Origin: Nocardioides albertanoniae
GTDB taxonomy: Bacteria; Actinomycetota; Actinomycetes; Propionibacteriales; Nocardioidaceae
Length of the DNA: 64,000 bases
Direction of reading: 5' to 3'
Assembly (NCBI RefSeq): GCF_006716315.1
Contig: NZ_VFOV01000001.1
Location: 4,232,501-4,296,500 of the forward strand
Below are positions 25,639-34,429 of the stretch, in pieces; within the stretch, counting starts at the first letter, position 1; each line of letters opens with the position of its first letter. Made by a program: the position numbers and the translations under genes. Below the pieces are notes generated by a model. That model did not search any database and was not told the origin of the DNA. It was given only the letters and a program-made list of their open reading frames with translations.

Positions 25639-27066
25639 ATGGGGCCAGACGACCAGGACAAGACCAGACCAGGCACGCCGCGGCCCACACCGCCTCCGGC
25701 CGACCCGGCGAACCCCGTGGATCCCGACGCGACACGGATCCCGGGGAACGGTCCCACCCCGCCGCCTCCCCCGCCCTCGGAGCAGCCGCCGGCCTCGTCA
25801 TCGCCCCCGCCGTCCTCGCCCCCGCCGTCCTCGCCCCCTCCCTCCTCACCGCCGCCGTCGACTCCGCCATCGTCGACACCGTCGTGGGCTCCGCCGCCCC
25901 CGCCTCCGCCGGCCACGACCGCGATGCCTGCGGCAACCGGTGGTGCGTACGGAACCGCCTACGGGCTTCCGCCGCACCACCAGCCGAAGAAGAAGAACCT
26001 GGGTCTGCTGATCGGGCTGGGTGCCGCCGGCGCGGTCGTGCTCGTCGCGCTGCTCGGCACCGGAGCCTGGGCGTTCTTCACCGGACGCCTCGGGTTCGGC
26101 CCGCTGAGCGCGGAGGACCAGAAGGCCGTGACCGCGATCGCCGCGGACGCGCCCAAGCCGGGCTGGGCGTCGGCCGGCGACTCCACCTGCGCCGCGGAAG
26201 AGCTGGTCAGGGACGAGCGCACCGACGGCTTGACCAAGGCCGGCCTGATCAAGACCTCCGGTGAGTCGGTGGCCTACACCGGCGACTGGAAGGGACAGCA
26301 GGCGACGACGTACGCCGCAGGGCTGCTCTCCTGCTCCGGCGACTGGAGCAAGGCCATCGGCAAGGAGTGGGCGCTCGACGACACCGGCTGCCTCGGCGAC
26401 GTCGACGAGGCGGCTATGGCCGGGCTGATCACCACCCGCGACATGAAGGTCGCCGACGCCAAGGCCGACAAGCAGGCCTCGAAGGCCGTCAAGGAGCTCG
26501 ACGAGTGCTACGTCAGCGACGAGCTCTCCGCGCCGTCGGCGACGGCGACGCCCGCCGTGCTGGGAGTGGACTTCGCCGTCAAGGCGCCGTCCGTCGACGG
26601 CAGCGAGGTGGCGCTGCGCGCGAGGTCGGCCGACAGCTCGGAGTGGAAGCCGGTCACCGACGGCAAGATCAACATCCCCGTCCGTGAAGGCGGCCAGGAA
26701 GGGTGCGCGACCTTCGAGGCCTCGATCAGCTATCCGTGGGGCACGACGAAGGCCAGCGAGAGCGAGTCCTGCGGGAAGGCGAAGGAGCGGCGACTGTGGT
26801 GGACGAAGGACAAGTCCTGTGCCCAGCCGAAGTTCGCCCCGTGCAGCTCCTGGACGCTCCACTACGAGGGCTACCAGCTCTTCTCCAGCGTCAAGGTCAA
26901 CCTCAAGCTCAAGGGCGGCAACTGCCGCTCGGCGTCGGGGTCGTGCTCGGACACCGCGGTCGTCACCCGGCCGAGCGGCACCTGGACGAGCTGGACCGCG
27001 CCCAAGGGCTGGCACGACCGGTTCACCGCCGAGGTCGACGGGCTGACGGCGGTGCTGCCGAACTGA
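25639..27066 (+). CDS. Membrane-anchored protein with cysteine-rich extracellular module (paralogue 1)
   Basis: A 475-residue single-pass protein. It has a Pro/Ser-rich cytoplasmic head (repeated SSPPP), a transmembrane helix near 118-145 (GLLIGLGAAGAVVLVALLG), then about 325 extracellular residues. These carry the two-part module seen in the adjacent kinase: part A with CAAEELV, YTGDW, a CLGDV turn and DECYV; part B with GCATFEASISYPWGTTKA, ESCGK, and paired cysteines in CAQPKFAPC and NCRSASGSC. There is no kinase domain. The start ATG 25639 replaces a longer frame antisense to nothing coding. Probably a ligand or peptidoglycan sensor, or a decoy for the kinase; function is unknown. Confidence 0.82.
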   Translation: MGPDDQDKTRPGTPRPTPPPADPANPVDPDATRIPGNGPTPPPPPPSEQPPASSSPPPSSPPPSSPPPSSPPPSTPPSSTPSWAPPPPPPPATTAMPAATGGAYGTAYGLPPHHQPKKKNLGLLIGLGAAGAVVLVALLGTGAWAFFTGRLGFGPLSAEDQKAVTAIAADAPKPGWASAGDSTCAAEELVRDERTDGLTKAGLIKTSGESVAYTGDWKGQQATTYAAGLLSCSGDWSKAIGKEWALDDTGCLGDVDEAAMAGLITTRDMKVADAKADKQASKAVKELDECYVSDELSAPSATATPAVLGVDFAVKAPSVDGSEVALRARSADSSEWKPVTDGKINIPVREGGQEGCATFEASISYPWGTTKASESESCGKAKERRLWWTKDKSCAQPKFAPCSSWTLHYEGYQLFSSVKVNLKLKGGNCRSASGSCSDTAVVTRPSGTWTSWTAPKGWHDRFTAEVDGLTAVLPN

Positions 27067-27095
27067 TCGGCGATCGGAGCATGAAGCGCCGATCA
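27064..27095 (+). terminator. Hairpin at the stop of paralogue 1
   Basis: A 9-bp stem (27064-27072 with 27087-27095) with a 14-nt loop begins at the stop codon. Confidence 0.55.
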
Positions 27096-27112
27096 AACCC
27101 AGCCAACTAAAA

Positions 27113-27149
27113 GGTCACGACCGTGGGTTGCCGCACACGGATCGTGACC
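27113..27149 (+). promoter_or_regulatory. Large hairpin in the leader region of the kinase gene
   Basis: Arms GGTCACGA-CCGTG and CACGG-A-TCGTGACC form a 13-bp stem with a single bulged A and a 10-nt loop, about 65 bp before the kinase start. No T-run follows. It could be a second terminator or a regulatory or operator element. Confidence 0.45.
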
Positions 27150-27212
27150 GGGAGGCTAGGGTTTCGGCAGAGATCTGGAAACGGGTAGTAGATCAGGGCG
27201 AGGTCAATAAAG

Positions 27213-29519
27213 ATGGTTGCGTTCCCCCAGGAAGGCGAGCAGTTCGGTCGCTACGTGATCGAGCGGGTCCTGGGTCAAGGTGGCATGGGTGTCGTCTACC
27301 AGGCCAAGGACCCAGCGCTGCGACGCAAGGTGGCGCTCAAGCTTGTGCTGCCCTCGCTCACCATCGACAAAGACTTCATCACCCGCTTCGAGCGGGAGGC
27401 CAACATCTTGGCCAAGCTCCGCTCGCGCAACATCGTCCAGATCATCGAGTACGGCGAGGTCGAGGGCACCGTCTACCTGGTGACCGAGTACGTCCCCGAC
27501 GGCGACCTGCACGGCTGGCTGAAGACCACCGGACCGCTGGAGACGGTGCAGGCGCTGCGGCTGGTCAGCGACGTCAGCGACGCTCTCTTCGACGCCCACC
27601 GCGCGGGCGTCGTCCACCGCGACGTGAAGCCGTCCAACGTGCTGATCTGGGAGCGCCAGGAGGGCGAGCTCGTCCCCTACCTGACCGACTTCGGCATCGC
27701 GACCGAGGGCGACTCCAACGTCACCCGGGCCGGCTCCGTGGTCGGCTCGCTGCCCTACATGTCGCCCGAGCGCCACCTGGGCGAGCAGGCCACCCCCTCC
27801 GGCGACATCTACGCCGCCGGCTGCCTGCTGTGGGCCGCGCTGACCGGCAAGGCCCCCTACACCGGCACCGACTTCGAGCTGATGAGCGCTCACATCAACA
27901 ACCCGGTGCCCCGGCTGCCGGCCTCGACACCGGGCGCCGACCTGATCAACCCGATCATCCAGAAGGCGCTCGCGAAGAAGCCGGAGAACCGCTTCCAGAC
28001 CGCCTCCCAGCTCGCCAAGGCGCTCGACAAGGCCGCAGACCGGCTCGAGGAGGCCGGCCTGGGCGGCGGCTTCGCCGCCGCAGCCGGCACAGGCGGCGCC
28101 GACCTCGGTTCACGTCCCGGTGTCGGCTACGACACCACCTCGGGCGGCACCTCGGGTGGAGACACCGGCGGAGGCACCTCGGGCGGGAACACCGGCGGCA
28201 GCGGTGTGCACGAGGCCGAGGCCCAGCCGACGATCGTCAAGCGCCCCGGCGAGAGCACTCCCAGCCCTGCCCCGGCCGCCAACGAGACCGACTCCACCGT
28301 CGTGCACAGCGGCAAGGGCATGCCCCTGGCAGGTGCCGCAGCCGGCGCAGGAGCGGCGGGAGCCGCGGGTGCTGCAGCCGGCGGTTCGGGCGGCGGCAAG
28401 CCCGAGTGGCTGCCGTCCCATCACACCGGCGACGGCCAGGGCGGCGACAAGAAGAAGCTCTACGCCATGATCGGCGGCGGCGTGGCCGCCGTCGTGCTCA
28501 TCGGCGCCGGCATCTTCACCCAGGGCTTCGGCATCTTCGGTCTCCACGGGGACGACGCCAAGGCGGCCGAGGCGATCGCCAGCGGCGTACCCAAGCCCGA
28601 CTGGGCCGGCGAAGACCAGATGACCTGTGCGGCGGAGAGCCTGGTCGAGAAGGTTCCGGCCTCCGAGCTGCGCTCCCACGGGGTCGTCGACTCGGGCGAC
28701 GAGTGGTCCTACACCGGCGACTGGCCCGCCGACGATGCGATGAACTTCTCCCAGGGCCTCCTCGACTGCACCGAGTCCTGGTCGACCGAGATCGGCGACA
28801 GCTGGAAGGTCGGCGACACCCGCTGCATGGAGAAGGAGGTCGACAAGACCTCCATGGCCGGCCTGATCGCGGTCAGCAACCTCCTCGAGAAGTCCGACCC
28901 CGGTGCCGCCGGGCCGGCCAAGGAGAAGGCCGTGAAGGCGCTCGACGCCTGCTACGTCAAGGCCGACGCCCTCGGCGCCGAGGTGACACCCAAGGCCTCC
29001 TACATGCAGGTCGACTTCGACGTGCAGGACCCGACCGCCCCGGGCGGCAAGTCCGACATCCAGATCGCCAAGAAGGGCAGCACGAGCTTCGAGAAGCTCA
29101 AGGGCACCTCCTACGAGCTCCCCGTCGCCGAGGGTGGCGTCGAGGGCTGCATCGCGGTCAACACCACGGTCACCTTCGCCTGGGGCACCGAGAAGGCCAC
29201 CAAGGGCGAGTCCTGCGGCAAGGCCGAGCCGAAGAAGCTCGAGTGGGTCAAGCAGGACAAGTGCACCGACAAGGCCTACATCTCGCAGAAGATCGACTGC
29301 AACACCTGGCAGCTCAACTTCGAGGGTTTCCAGCCGGGCAAGAAGTTCAACGTGAAGCTCACGATGAACGGCAAGGGCTGCGGTTCCAAGAAGTGCACCT
29401 GGCCGGGCACGCCCGACGGTGAGGGCAAGGGCGCGATCATCAACTGGTCGGGTCCGCAGGACTGGAACGCGAAGTTCGTCGCGACCGCGCCTGGAGCGAG
29501 CGCCCAGATCGACAACTAG
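27213..29519 (+). CDS. Transmembrane Ser/Thr protein kinase with cysteine-rich extracellular module (paralogue 2)
   Basis: A 768-residue PASTA-less Hanks-type kinase. The kinase domain (about 10-275) has [11 protein letters not shown] (P-loop), VALKLVLP (catalytic Lys), [12 protein letters not shown] (catalytic loop), TDFGIA and YMSPE; all catalytic residues are present. A Gly/Ala-rich linker leads to a transmembrane helix near 412-437. The extracellular 325 residues are the same module as in the two neighbouring proteins: [26 protein letters not shown], then [24 protein letters not shown] and several cysteine pairs. The ATG at 27213 has GAGG about 10 nt upstream. Its ligand is unknown. Confidence 0.93.
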   Translation: MVAFPQEGEQFGRYVIERVLGQGGMGVVYQAKDPALRRKVALKLVLPSLTIDKDFITRFEREANILAKLRSRNIVQIIEYGEVEGTVYLVTEYVPDGDLHGWLKTTGPLETVQALRLVSDVSDALFDAHRAGVVHRDVKPSNVLIWERQEGELVPYLTDFGIATEGDSNVTRAGSVVGSLPYMSPERHLGEQATPSGDIYAAGCLLWAALTGKAPYTGTDFELMSAHINNPVPRLPASTPGADLINPIIQKALAKKPENRFQTASQLAKALDKAADRLEEAGLGGGFAAAAGTGGADLGSRPGVGYDTTSGGTSGGDTGGGTSGGNTGGSGVHEAEAQPTIVKRPGESTPSPAPAANETDSTVVHSGKGMPLAGAAAGAGAAGAAGAAAGGSGGGKPEWLPSHHTGDGQGGDKKKLYAMIGGGVAAVVLIGAGIFTQGFGIFGLHGDDAKAAEAIASGVPKPDWAGEDQMTCAAESLVEKVPASELRSHGVVDSGDEWSYTGDWPADDAMNFSQGLLDCTESWSTEIGDSWKVGDTRCMEKEVDKTSMAGLIAVSNLLEKSDPGAAGPAKEKAVKALDACYVKADALGAEVTPKASYMQVDFDVQDPTAPGGKSDIQIAKKGSTSFEKLKGTSYELPVAEGGVEGCIAVNTTVTFAWGTEKATKGESCGKAEPKKLEWVKQDKCTDKAYISQKIDCNTWQLNFEGFQPGKKFNVKLTMNGKGCGSKKCTWPGTPDGEGKGAIINWSGPQDWNAKFVATAPGASAQIDN

Positions 29520-29530
29520 CAGGCGCCTAC

Positions 29531-29536
29531 TAGGCT
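29531..29536 (+). promoter_or_regulatory. -10 element of fbiC
   Basis: TAGGCT lies 8 nt before ATG 29545, or 5 nt before the in-frame GTG at 29542, with no ribosome site. This allows fbiC to be transcribed independently of the kinase as a leaderless mRNA. Confidence 0.5.
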
Positions 29537-29544
29537 GCTTGGTG

Positions 29545-32070
29545 ATGAGCGAGCAGCCGACACCGCAGCAGATCCGCCGGGCGCTGGCCCGGGCCGAGCG
29601 TGGCGCAGCCCTGGACGTCGCGGAGGCTTCCGCCCTCCTCGCGGCCGGCGGCGACGACCTCGCACGCCTCACCGCCGCGGCGGCGAAGGTACGCGACGCC
29701 GGGCTGGTCGCGGCGCAGAGACCTGCGGCGGTGACGTACTCACCGAAGGTGTTCATCCCGGTCACCAAGCTGTGCCGCGACAGGTGCCACTACTGCACCT
29801 TCGTGGAGACGCCGGGGCAGGCCGCGCGTGATGGTCGCGAGCCCTTCCTGAGCCCCGACGAGATCGTCGAGATCGCCGCCGAGGGTGCGAAGCTGGGCTG
29901 CCTGGAGGCGCTGTTCACCCTCGGCGACCGGCCGGAGGACCGCTGGCCCGAGGCCCGCGACTGGCTGGAGAGCCGCGGCTACGGGTCGACGCTCGACTAC
30001 GTGCGCGCGATGGCGATCCGGGTGCTCGAGGAGACCGGCCTGCTCCCCCACCTCAACCCGGGGGTGATGTCGTGGGAGGAGATGAACCGGCTCAAGCCCG
30101 TCTCCCCCTCGATGGGGATGATGCTCGAGACCACGTCGCGTCGGCTCTTCGAGACGAAGGGCGAGGCTCACTACGGCTCCCCCGACAAGGACCCCGACCT
30201 GCGCCTGCGCGTGCTCGAGGACGCCGGCCGACTCTCGATCCCGTTCACCAGCGGGCTCCTCGTCGGCATCGGCGAGACGCTCACCGAGCGCGCGGAGACG
30301 ATCTTCGCGCTGCGCAAGGTGCACAAGGCGTACGCCGGGCTGCAGGAGATCATCGTGCAGAACTTCCGGGCGAAGCCGTCGACGGCGATGCGCCACGCCG
30401 ACGACCTCGGGCTCGACGAATACCTGGCCGCGATCGCGGTGACCCGGATCGTGCTCGGCCCCAAGGCGCGCGTGCAGGCGCCGCCCAACCTGGTCGACCT
30501 CGACGAGTGTCGTGCCCTGCTCGGCGCCGGCATCGACGACTGGGGCGGTGTCTCGCCGCTCACTCCCGACCACGTCAACCCCGAGCGCCCCTGGCCCTCG
30601 CTGGACGCGCTGCGTCAGGTGACCGCGGAGGCCGGCTTCACGCTGCGGCCGCGGCTGACCGTCCACCCCGAGTACGTCGCCGGCACCCTGCGCGACGGCC
30701 AGGCCTGGATCGACCCGCGGGTGCTCTCGCACGTCGAGGCGCTCGCCGACGAGGACGGGCTGGCCCGTGACGGCGTACGCCCCGAGGGCCGCCCGTGGCA
30801 GGAGCCCGACGGTGGCTTCACCGCCGCCGGCCGGACCGACCTGCACGCCTCCGTCGACACCGAGGGCCGCACCCACGACCGACGTGACGACTTCGAGACG
30901 GTCTACGGCGACTGGGACGCCGTGCGCGAGGCGGCCAGTGCGACCGGTGCTCCCGCCGTGCTCCACGCGGAGGGTGGCGCCGCTCTCGCCGCCGCCGAGA
31001 AGGACCCCGGCAACCTCTCCGACGAGCACGCGCTGACGCTGATGACCGCCGAGGGCGACCTCCTGCGCCAGGTCACCAAACTTGCCGATGAACTGCGCAA
31101 AGAGGTCAACGGCGACACCGTGACCTACGTCGTCAACCGCAACATCAACTTCACCAACGTCTGCTACGTCGGCTGCCGGTTCTGCGCCTTCGCCCAGCGA
31201 CGCACCGACGCCGATGCGTACTCACTCGATCTCGACCAGGTCGCCGACCGCGCCGAGGAGGCATGGGACCTGGGTGCCACGGAGGTGTGCATGCAGGGCG
31301 GGATCGACCCCGAGCTGCCGTCGACGGCCTACTTCGATCTCGTGCAGGCCGTGAAGCAGCGCGTGCCGGAGATGCACGTGCACGCGTTCAGCCCGATGGA
31401 GATCGTCAACGGCACCTCGCGCACCGGCCTCTCGATCGAGGACTTCCTGATCAAGGTGCGCGAGTCCGGTCTCGGCTCGCTCCCGGGCACGGCCGCGGAG
31501 ATCCTCGACGACGAGGTGCGCTGGGTGCTGACCAAGGGCAAGCTGCCCGCGAAGACCTGGATCGAGATCATCTCCACCGCCCACCGGGTCGGCATCCCGA
31601 CGACGTCGACGATGATGTACGGCCACGTCGACAACCCGCGCCACTGGGTCGGTCACCTGCGCGTGCTCGCCGGGATCCAGGACCAGGCGCGCGAGCACGG
31701 CAACGCCGGCCTCACCGAGTTCGTGCCGCTGCCGTTCGTGCACACCAGCGCCCCGATCTACCTGGCCGGCGCCGCCCGCCCCGGTCCGACCATGCGCGAC
31801 AACCTCGCCGTGCACGCCCTCGCGCGGATCATGCTCCACGGCCGCATCGACAACATCCAGACGAGCTGGGTCAAGCTCGGCATCGACGGCACCCGAGCGA
31901 TGCTCCGAGCCGGCGCCAACGACCTCGGCGGCACCCTGATGGAGGAGACCATCTCCCGCATGGCCGGCTCCGAGCACGGCTCCGCCAAGACCGTCGCCGA
32001 GCTCGAGGAGATCGGCGCGGGCATCGGCCGGGACGTACGTGAGCGCACGACGTTGTACGGAGATCGGTGA
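29545..32070 (+). CDS. fbiC: 7,8-didemethyl-8-hydroxy-5-deazariboflavin (FO) synthase
   Basis: Bifunctional radical-SAM enzyme making the deazaflavin chromophore of coenzyme F420 from tyrosine and the flavin precursor 5-amino-6-ribitylaminouracil. At 841 residues it has the actinobacterial fused form: the N-terminal CofG half has CRDRCHYC (C77, C81, C84) and the C-terminal CofH half has CYVGCRFC (C540, C544, C547). Both CxxxCxxC clusters are intact. It supplies the cofactor used by Fgd and by LLM oxidoreductases such as those encoded at 20.9-23 kb. The ATG at 29545 is chosen because upstream codons belong to the kinase gene and a -10 element stands just before it. Confidence 0.96.
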   Translation: MSEQPTPQQIRRALARAERGAALDVAEASALLAAGGDDLARLTAAAAKVRDAGLVAAQRPAAVTYSPKVFIPVTKLCRDRCHYCTFVETPGQAARDGREPFLSPDEIVEIAAEGAKLGCLEALFTLGDRPEDRWPEARDWLESRGYGSTLDYVRAMAIRVLEETGLLPHLNPGVMSWEEMNRLKPVSPSMGMMLETTSRRLFETKGEAHYGSPDKDPDLRLRVLEDAGRLSIPFTSGLLVGIGETLTERAETIFALRKVHKAYAGLQEIIVQNFRAKPSTAMRHADDLGLDEYLAAIAVTRIVLGPKARVQAPPNLVDLDECRALLGAGIDDWGGVSPLTPDHVNPERPWPSLDALRQVTAEAGFTLRPRLTVHPEYVAGTLRDGQAWIDPRVLSHVEALADEDGLARDGVRPEGRPWQEPDGGFTAAGRTDLHASVDTEGRTHDRRDDFETVYGDWDAVREAASATGAPAVLHAEGGAALAAAEKDPGNLSDEHALTLMTAEGDLLRQVTKLADELRKEVNGDTVTYVVNRNINFTNVCYVGCRFCAFAQRRTDADAYSLDLDQVADRAEEAWDLGATEVCMQGGIDPELPSTAYFDLVQAVKQRVPEMHVHAFSPMEIVNGTSRTGLSIEDFLIKVRESGLGSLPGTAAEILDDEVRWVLTKGKLPAKTWIEIISTAHRVGIPTTSTMMYGHVDNPRHWVGHLRVLAGIQDQAREHGNAGLTEFVPLPFVHTSAPIYLAGAARPGPTMRDNLAVHALARIMLHGRIDNIQTSWVKLGIDGTRAMLRAGANDLGGTLMEETISRMAGSEHGSAKTVAELEEIGAGIGRDVRERTTLYGDR

Positions 32071-32078
32071 GAGCCCGG

Positions 32079-32480
32079 TCAGCGGCCGAGTCGAACGATC
32101 GAGACTGCGAGGTCGACCAGCAGGCGCGCACGGCGCACGAGGGTTTCAGCTTTGGGCGCGCTGACGAGTCCGACGCCGTACTCGACGTCGCCTCTGGCGG
32201 CGACAAGCTCGCGCAAGGCACGGTCGGCGGATTTCGCTTCAGCCCGCGCGCCCAGTGCCTCGGCGAGCTCTTTGGCGGCTCTCGCGTGATCCTTCGTCTT
32301 GCCCGTAGCGCCTGACAACGAGGTGGCGATCGCGTCCTTGGCGCTGATTCCGGCATGGATCGCGTCACCTGCGGCAGGTGTGAAGCGCTCGAGGTCGACG
32401 TTGTCCTCGGCTGACTCGACGTACTCTTCGGCCTTCTGCAGGAACGCTTTGGCGTGGTTGCGCTGCTCGGCGGTGACCAT
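32079..32480 (-). CDS. HEPN-domain toxin of an HEPN/MNT pair
   Basis: A 133-residue, all-helical HEPN protein, the probable toxin (RNase) of a HepT/MntA-type system. The C-terminal part holds an R-x4-Y motif (R96 to Y101, ARGDVEYG), the form expected in HepT proteins; the Tyr is the residue that MNT antitoxins AMPylate. Its ATG overlaps the stop of the nucleotidyltransferase gene by one base (TGATG), so both are made from one mRNA. It is convergent with fbiC, 8 bp apart. Toxic activity is inferred from the family; no test of the RNA target is possible here. Confidence 0.78.
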   Translation of the reverse strand: MVTAEQRNHAKAFLQKAEEYVESAEDNVDLERFTPAAGDAIHAGISAKDAIATSLSGATGKTKDHARAAKELAEALGARAEAKSADRALRELVAARGDVEYGVGLVSAPKAETLVRRARLLVDLAVSIVRLGR

Positions 32481-33070
32481 CAGGAAACCTTCTTGTAGCG
32501 CCGTCGCGGCTTGCTGCCGACGAGGGCGACCCCGTCCCTGACGATGTCCGCAGCGACCGATTCACCAGTGGCGAGCGCGTCGGCGAAGGCGTCGGGCGTG
32601 AAGACCAGCACGTCGCAGTCGTTGCCGAGCGCCGCCGTGACCGCCTCCTGCAGGTCCGCGCGCTGGTCCCAGCACCCTCCGGCGATCACGGCGAGGTCGA
32701 TGTCGCTCTCAACGGTTGCCTCGCCTCGCGCGACCGAACCGAAGAGGATCACCGACTCGACGTCGTCGGTCACCGACGCGTTCACGATCTCCGTCAGTGC
32801 TGAGAGCGGGTCGAGCAGCGCGCGCAGCGGCGCGATGGCGGCATGCGACTCCACGACTCGATACACGTACGCACGGCCGACGGCCCGCGACTCGATGACA
32901 CCGAGCCGCTCCCACGCCCTGAGCGCCTCCTGGACCGAGCCCAAGCTGTGACCCTCAAGGACGCCGTGCACCTGGCGACCCGTCATCGGCTCGCCGGTGC
33001 GGAGAAGCGCTGCCAGCGCAGCGCCCCTGGCACCAGGGATGACACCGCCGAATGGCTGTCCCAGGTTCAT
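32480..33070 (-). CDS. MNT nucleotidyltransferase antitoxin with N-terminal winged helix
   Basis: A 196-residue protein with two domains. Residues about 12-75 form a winged helix (RTGEPMTGRQVHGVLEGHS, then SVQEALRAWERLGVIESRAVG). Residues about 85-180 form a minimal nucleotidyltransferase with the exact GS-x10-D-x-D motif of MntA-type antitoxins (G111-S112, D123, D125; LFGSVARGE and SDIDLAV). It probably inactivates the HEPN toxin by adding AMP, while the winged helix represses the operon. The ATG at 33070 lies within one arm of an inverted repeat, with a -10 between the arms. The local promoter DNA is AT-rich compared with the neighbours. Confidence 0.82.
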   Translation of the reverse strand: MNLGQPFGGVIPGARGAALAALLRTGEPMTGRQVHGVLEGHSLGSVQEALRAWERLGVIESRAVGRAYVYRVVESHAAIAPLRALLDPLSALTEIVNASVTDDVESVILFGSVARGEATVESDIDLAVIAGGCWDQRADLQEAVTAALGNDCDVLVFTPDAFADALATGESVAADIVRDGVALVGSKPRRRYKKVS

Positions 33071-33095
33071 ATGACCAGATTATCGCTCATATGAA
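33066..33095 (-). promoter_or_regulatory. Promoter/operator of the MNT-HEPN operon
   Basis: TTCATATGA (33066-33074) and TCATATGAA (33087-33095) are a perfect 9-bp inverted repeat separated by 12 bp. The spacer contains minus-strand GATAAT, 8 nt before the ATG at 33070. Occupancy by a dimer would cover the -10 and the start codon, as expected for self-repression by the winged-helix MNT protein. Confidence 0.65.
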
Positions 33096-33202
33096 CATAT
33101 TTCTCGTCATAGCTCTCATCTCCACCTTTCCAGGAGCGGCCGAGCGCGCCGGAGCGGTCACCCTCTACGATCCTCGCTGAACCTGTCTCGAGGAAGAGTG
33201 AG

Positions 33203-34420
33203 ATGTCCGATCCCGGAAACACCGCTCAGCAGCAGCCCACGCCCACCGAGCTCGCCTACGTGGCGGCCGAGGAGGCCCGTCGCCGCCGGCTCGGGCTACC
33301 GCCGTTGCCGCGTCGGCGGCGTGGCCGGGCTCGGTTCGTACGCACGGTGCTGCGCTGGCTGCTGATCCTCTGCGTCGTAGCGCTGGTGGCCGTGGCCGCG
33401 GTCGGGGCGTGGGCGTACGCCACCGGCCAGGTCGGGCCGCTGCGTGGTGACGAGAAGGCGATGGCACGCACGCTCACGCTCGCCGGTGACACCCCGACCT
33501 GGGCCGACCCCGAGCAGCTGCGCTGCGCGTCCGAGTCGCTCGTGCGCGACCAGGGGAGCACCGGGCTCCTCGACGCCGGGGTCGTCACCCGCACGGGCAG
33601 CGGCTTCAGCTACACCGGCGAGTGGCCCTCGGCACTGGCGAAGCAGTGGTACACCGAGGTGCTCGACTGCGCCGACGGCGTCGGAGCGAGCAGCTGGGCC
33701 GGCCAGGTCGCCGGGGCCTGGACGCTCGAGGACTCCGCATGTCTGGCGGAGGTCGGCCGGCCGGCGATCGCCGGGGTGCTCGCGGTCACCAGCCTCCGTC
33801 TGACCGACGAGGACGTCGCCGCGGAGAACACCACCGCCACCACCGCCCTCGACGGCTGCTACGCCCGCACGCCCGAGGCACCCACCGGCAGGGCCTCGTC
33901 CGGCTATCGCGAGGTCACCGTGGCCGTCACCGCGCCCGTGGTCACCGCCGGGGTCGCCTCGATCGACGACGGCGGCGCCGAGCCGACCTCCGGCGAGGAC
34001 CCCGAGCTCACCTACACGCTGCCGGTCGCCAAGGGCGACGCCGAGGCCTGCGTGCAGGCGACCACCAAGGTGACGTACGCCTGGGGCACCGTCCGCACCG
34101 GCGAGCCGGCCAAGCTCTGTGGCCGGTCGGCCGCGCCCCGGATGGAGTGGCGCAAGGTCGAGCACAGTTGCCCGAAGGGCACCCCGAAGTGCACCTACAT
34201 CGCCGCTTACGTCGACGGGCTGTCGGCCAACCAGAGCCTGACCGTCACCTACAAGCCGTCGGGCGACTTCAAGTGCCCCGCCAAGAAGCCCACCTGCAAG
34301 GTCAAGATCAAGGCCGGCGTCCAGGGCCGAGCCCAGACCGACGGCATCCTGGCCACCGGCAAGGACGGCCGGATCCAGGCCTCGGCGGGCAGCCTGAAGG
34401 CGACCTACCCGTCCTCGTAG
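33203..34420 (+). CDS. Membrane-anchored protein with cysteine-rich extracellular module (paralogue 3)
   Basis: A 405-residue single-pass protein. It has a basic cytoplasmic head (PPLPRRRRGRARF), a transmembrane helix near 52-75 (LLILCVVALVAVAAVGAWAY), then the same two-part extracellular module found at 25639-27066 and in the kinase. Part A has CASESLVRD, YTGEW, DSACLAEV and LDGCYA; part B has VTYAWGTVR, KLCGRS, HSCPKGTPKC and FKCPAKKPTC. Overall divergence is greater than between the other two, but cysteines and the AWGT box align. No enzymatic domain is seen. Located after the toxin-antitoxin pair; only 9 bp precede the FGE gene, whose -10 overlaps this gene's TAG stop. Confidence 0.8.
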   Translation: MSDPGNTAQQQPTPTELAYVAAEEARRRRLGLPPLPRRRRGRARFVRTVLRWLLILCVVALVAVAAVGAWAYATGQVGPLRGDEKAMARTLTLAGDTPTWADPEQLRCASESLVRDQGSTGLLDAGVVTRTGSGFSYTGEWPSALAKQWYTEVLDCADGVGASSWAGQVAGAWTLEDSACLAEVGRPAIAGVLAVTSLRLTDEDVAAENTTATTALDGCYARTPEAPTGRASSGYREVTVAVTAPVVTAGVASIDDGGAEPTSGEDPELTYTLPVAKGDAEACVQATTKVTYAWGTVRTGEPAKLCGRSAAPRMEWRKVEHSCPKGTPKCTYIAAYVDGLSANQSLTVTYKPSGDFKCPAKKPTCKVKIKAGVQGRAQTDGILATGKDGRIQASAGSLKATYPSS

Positions 34421-34423
34421 GCT
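34418..34423 (+). promoter_or_regulatory. -10 element of the FGE gene, overlapping the upstream stop codon
   Basis: TAGGCT begins with the TAG stop of paralogue 3 and ends 6 nt before the GTG at 34430. There is no ribosome site, so the FGE mRNA is predicted to be leaderless. Confidence 0.55.
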
Positions 34424-34429
34424 GGACCC

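Noticed and set aside
32079..33130. CRISPR or phage-defence island
   Set aside because: No repeats of CRISPR type and no other defence genes are present beyond the HEPN/MNT pair.
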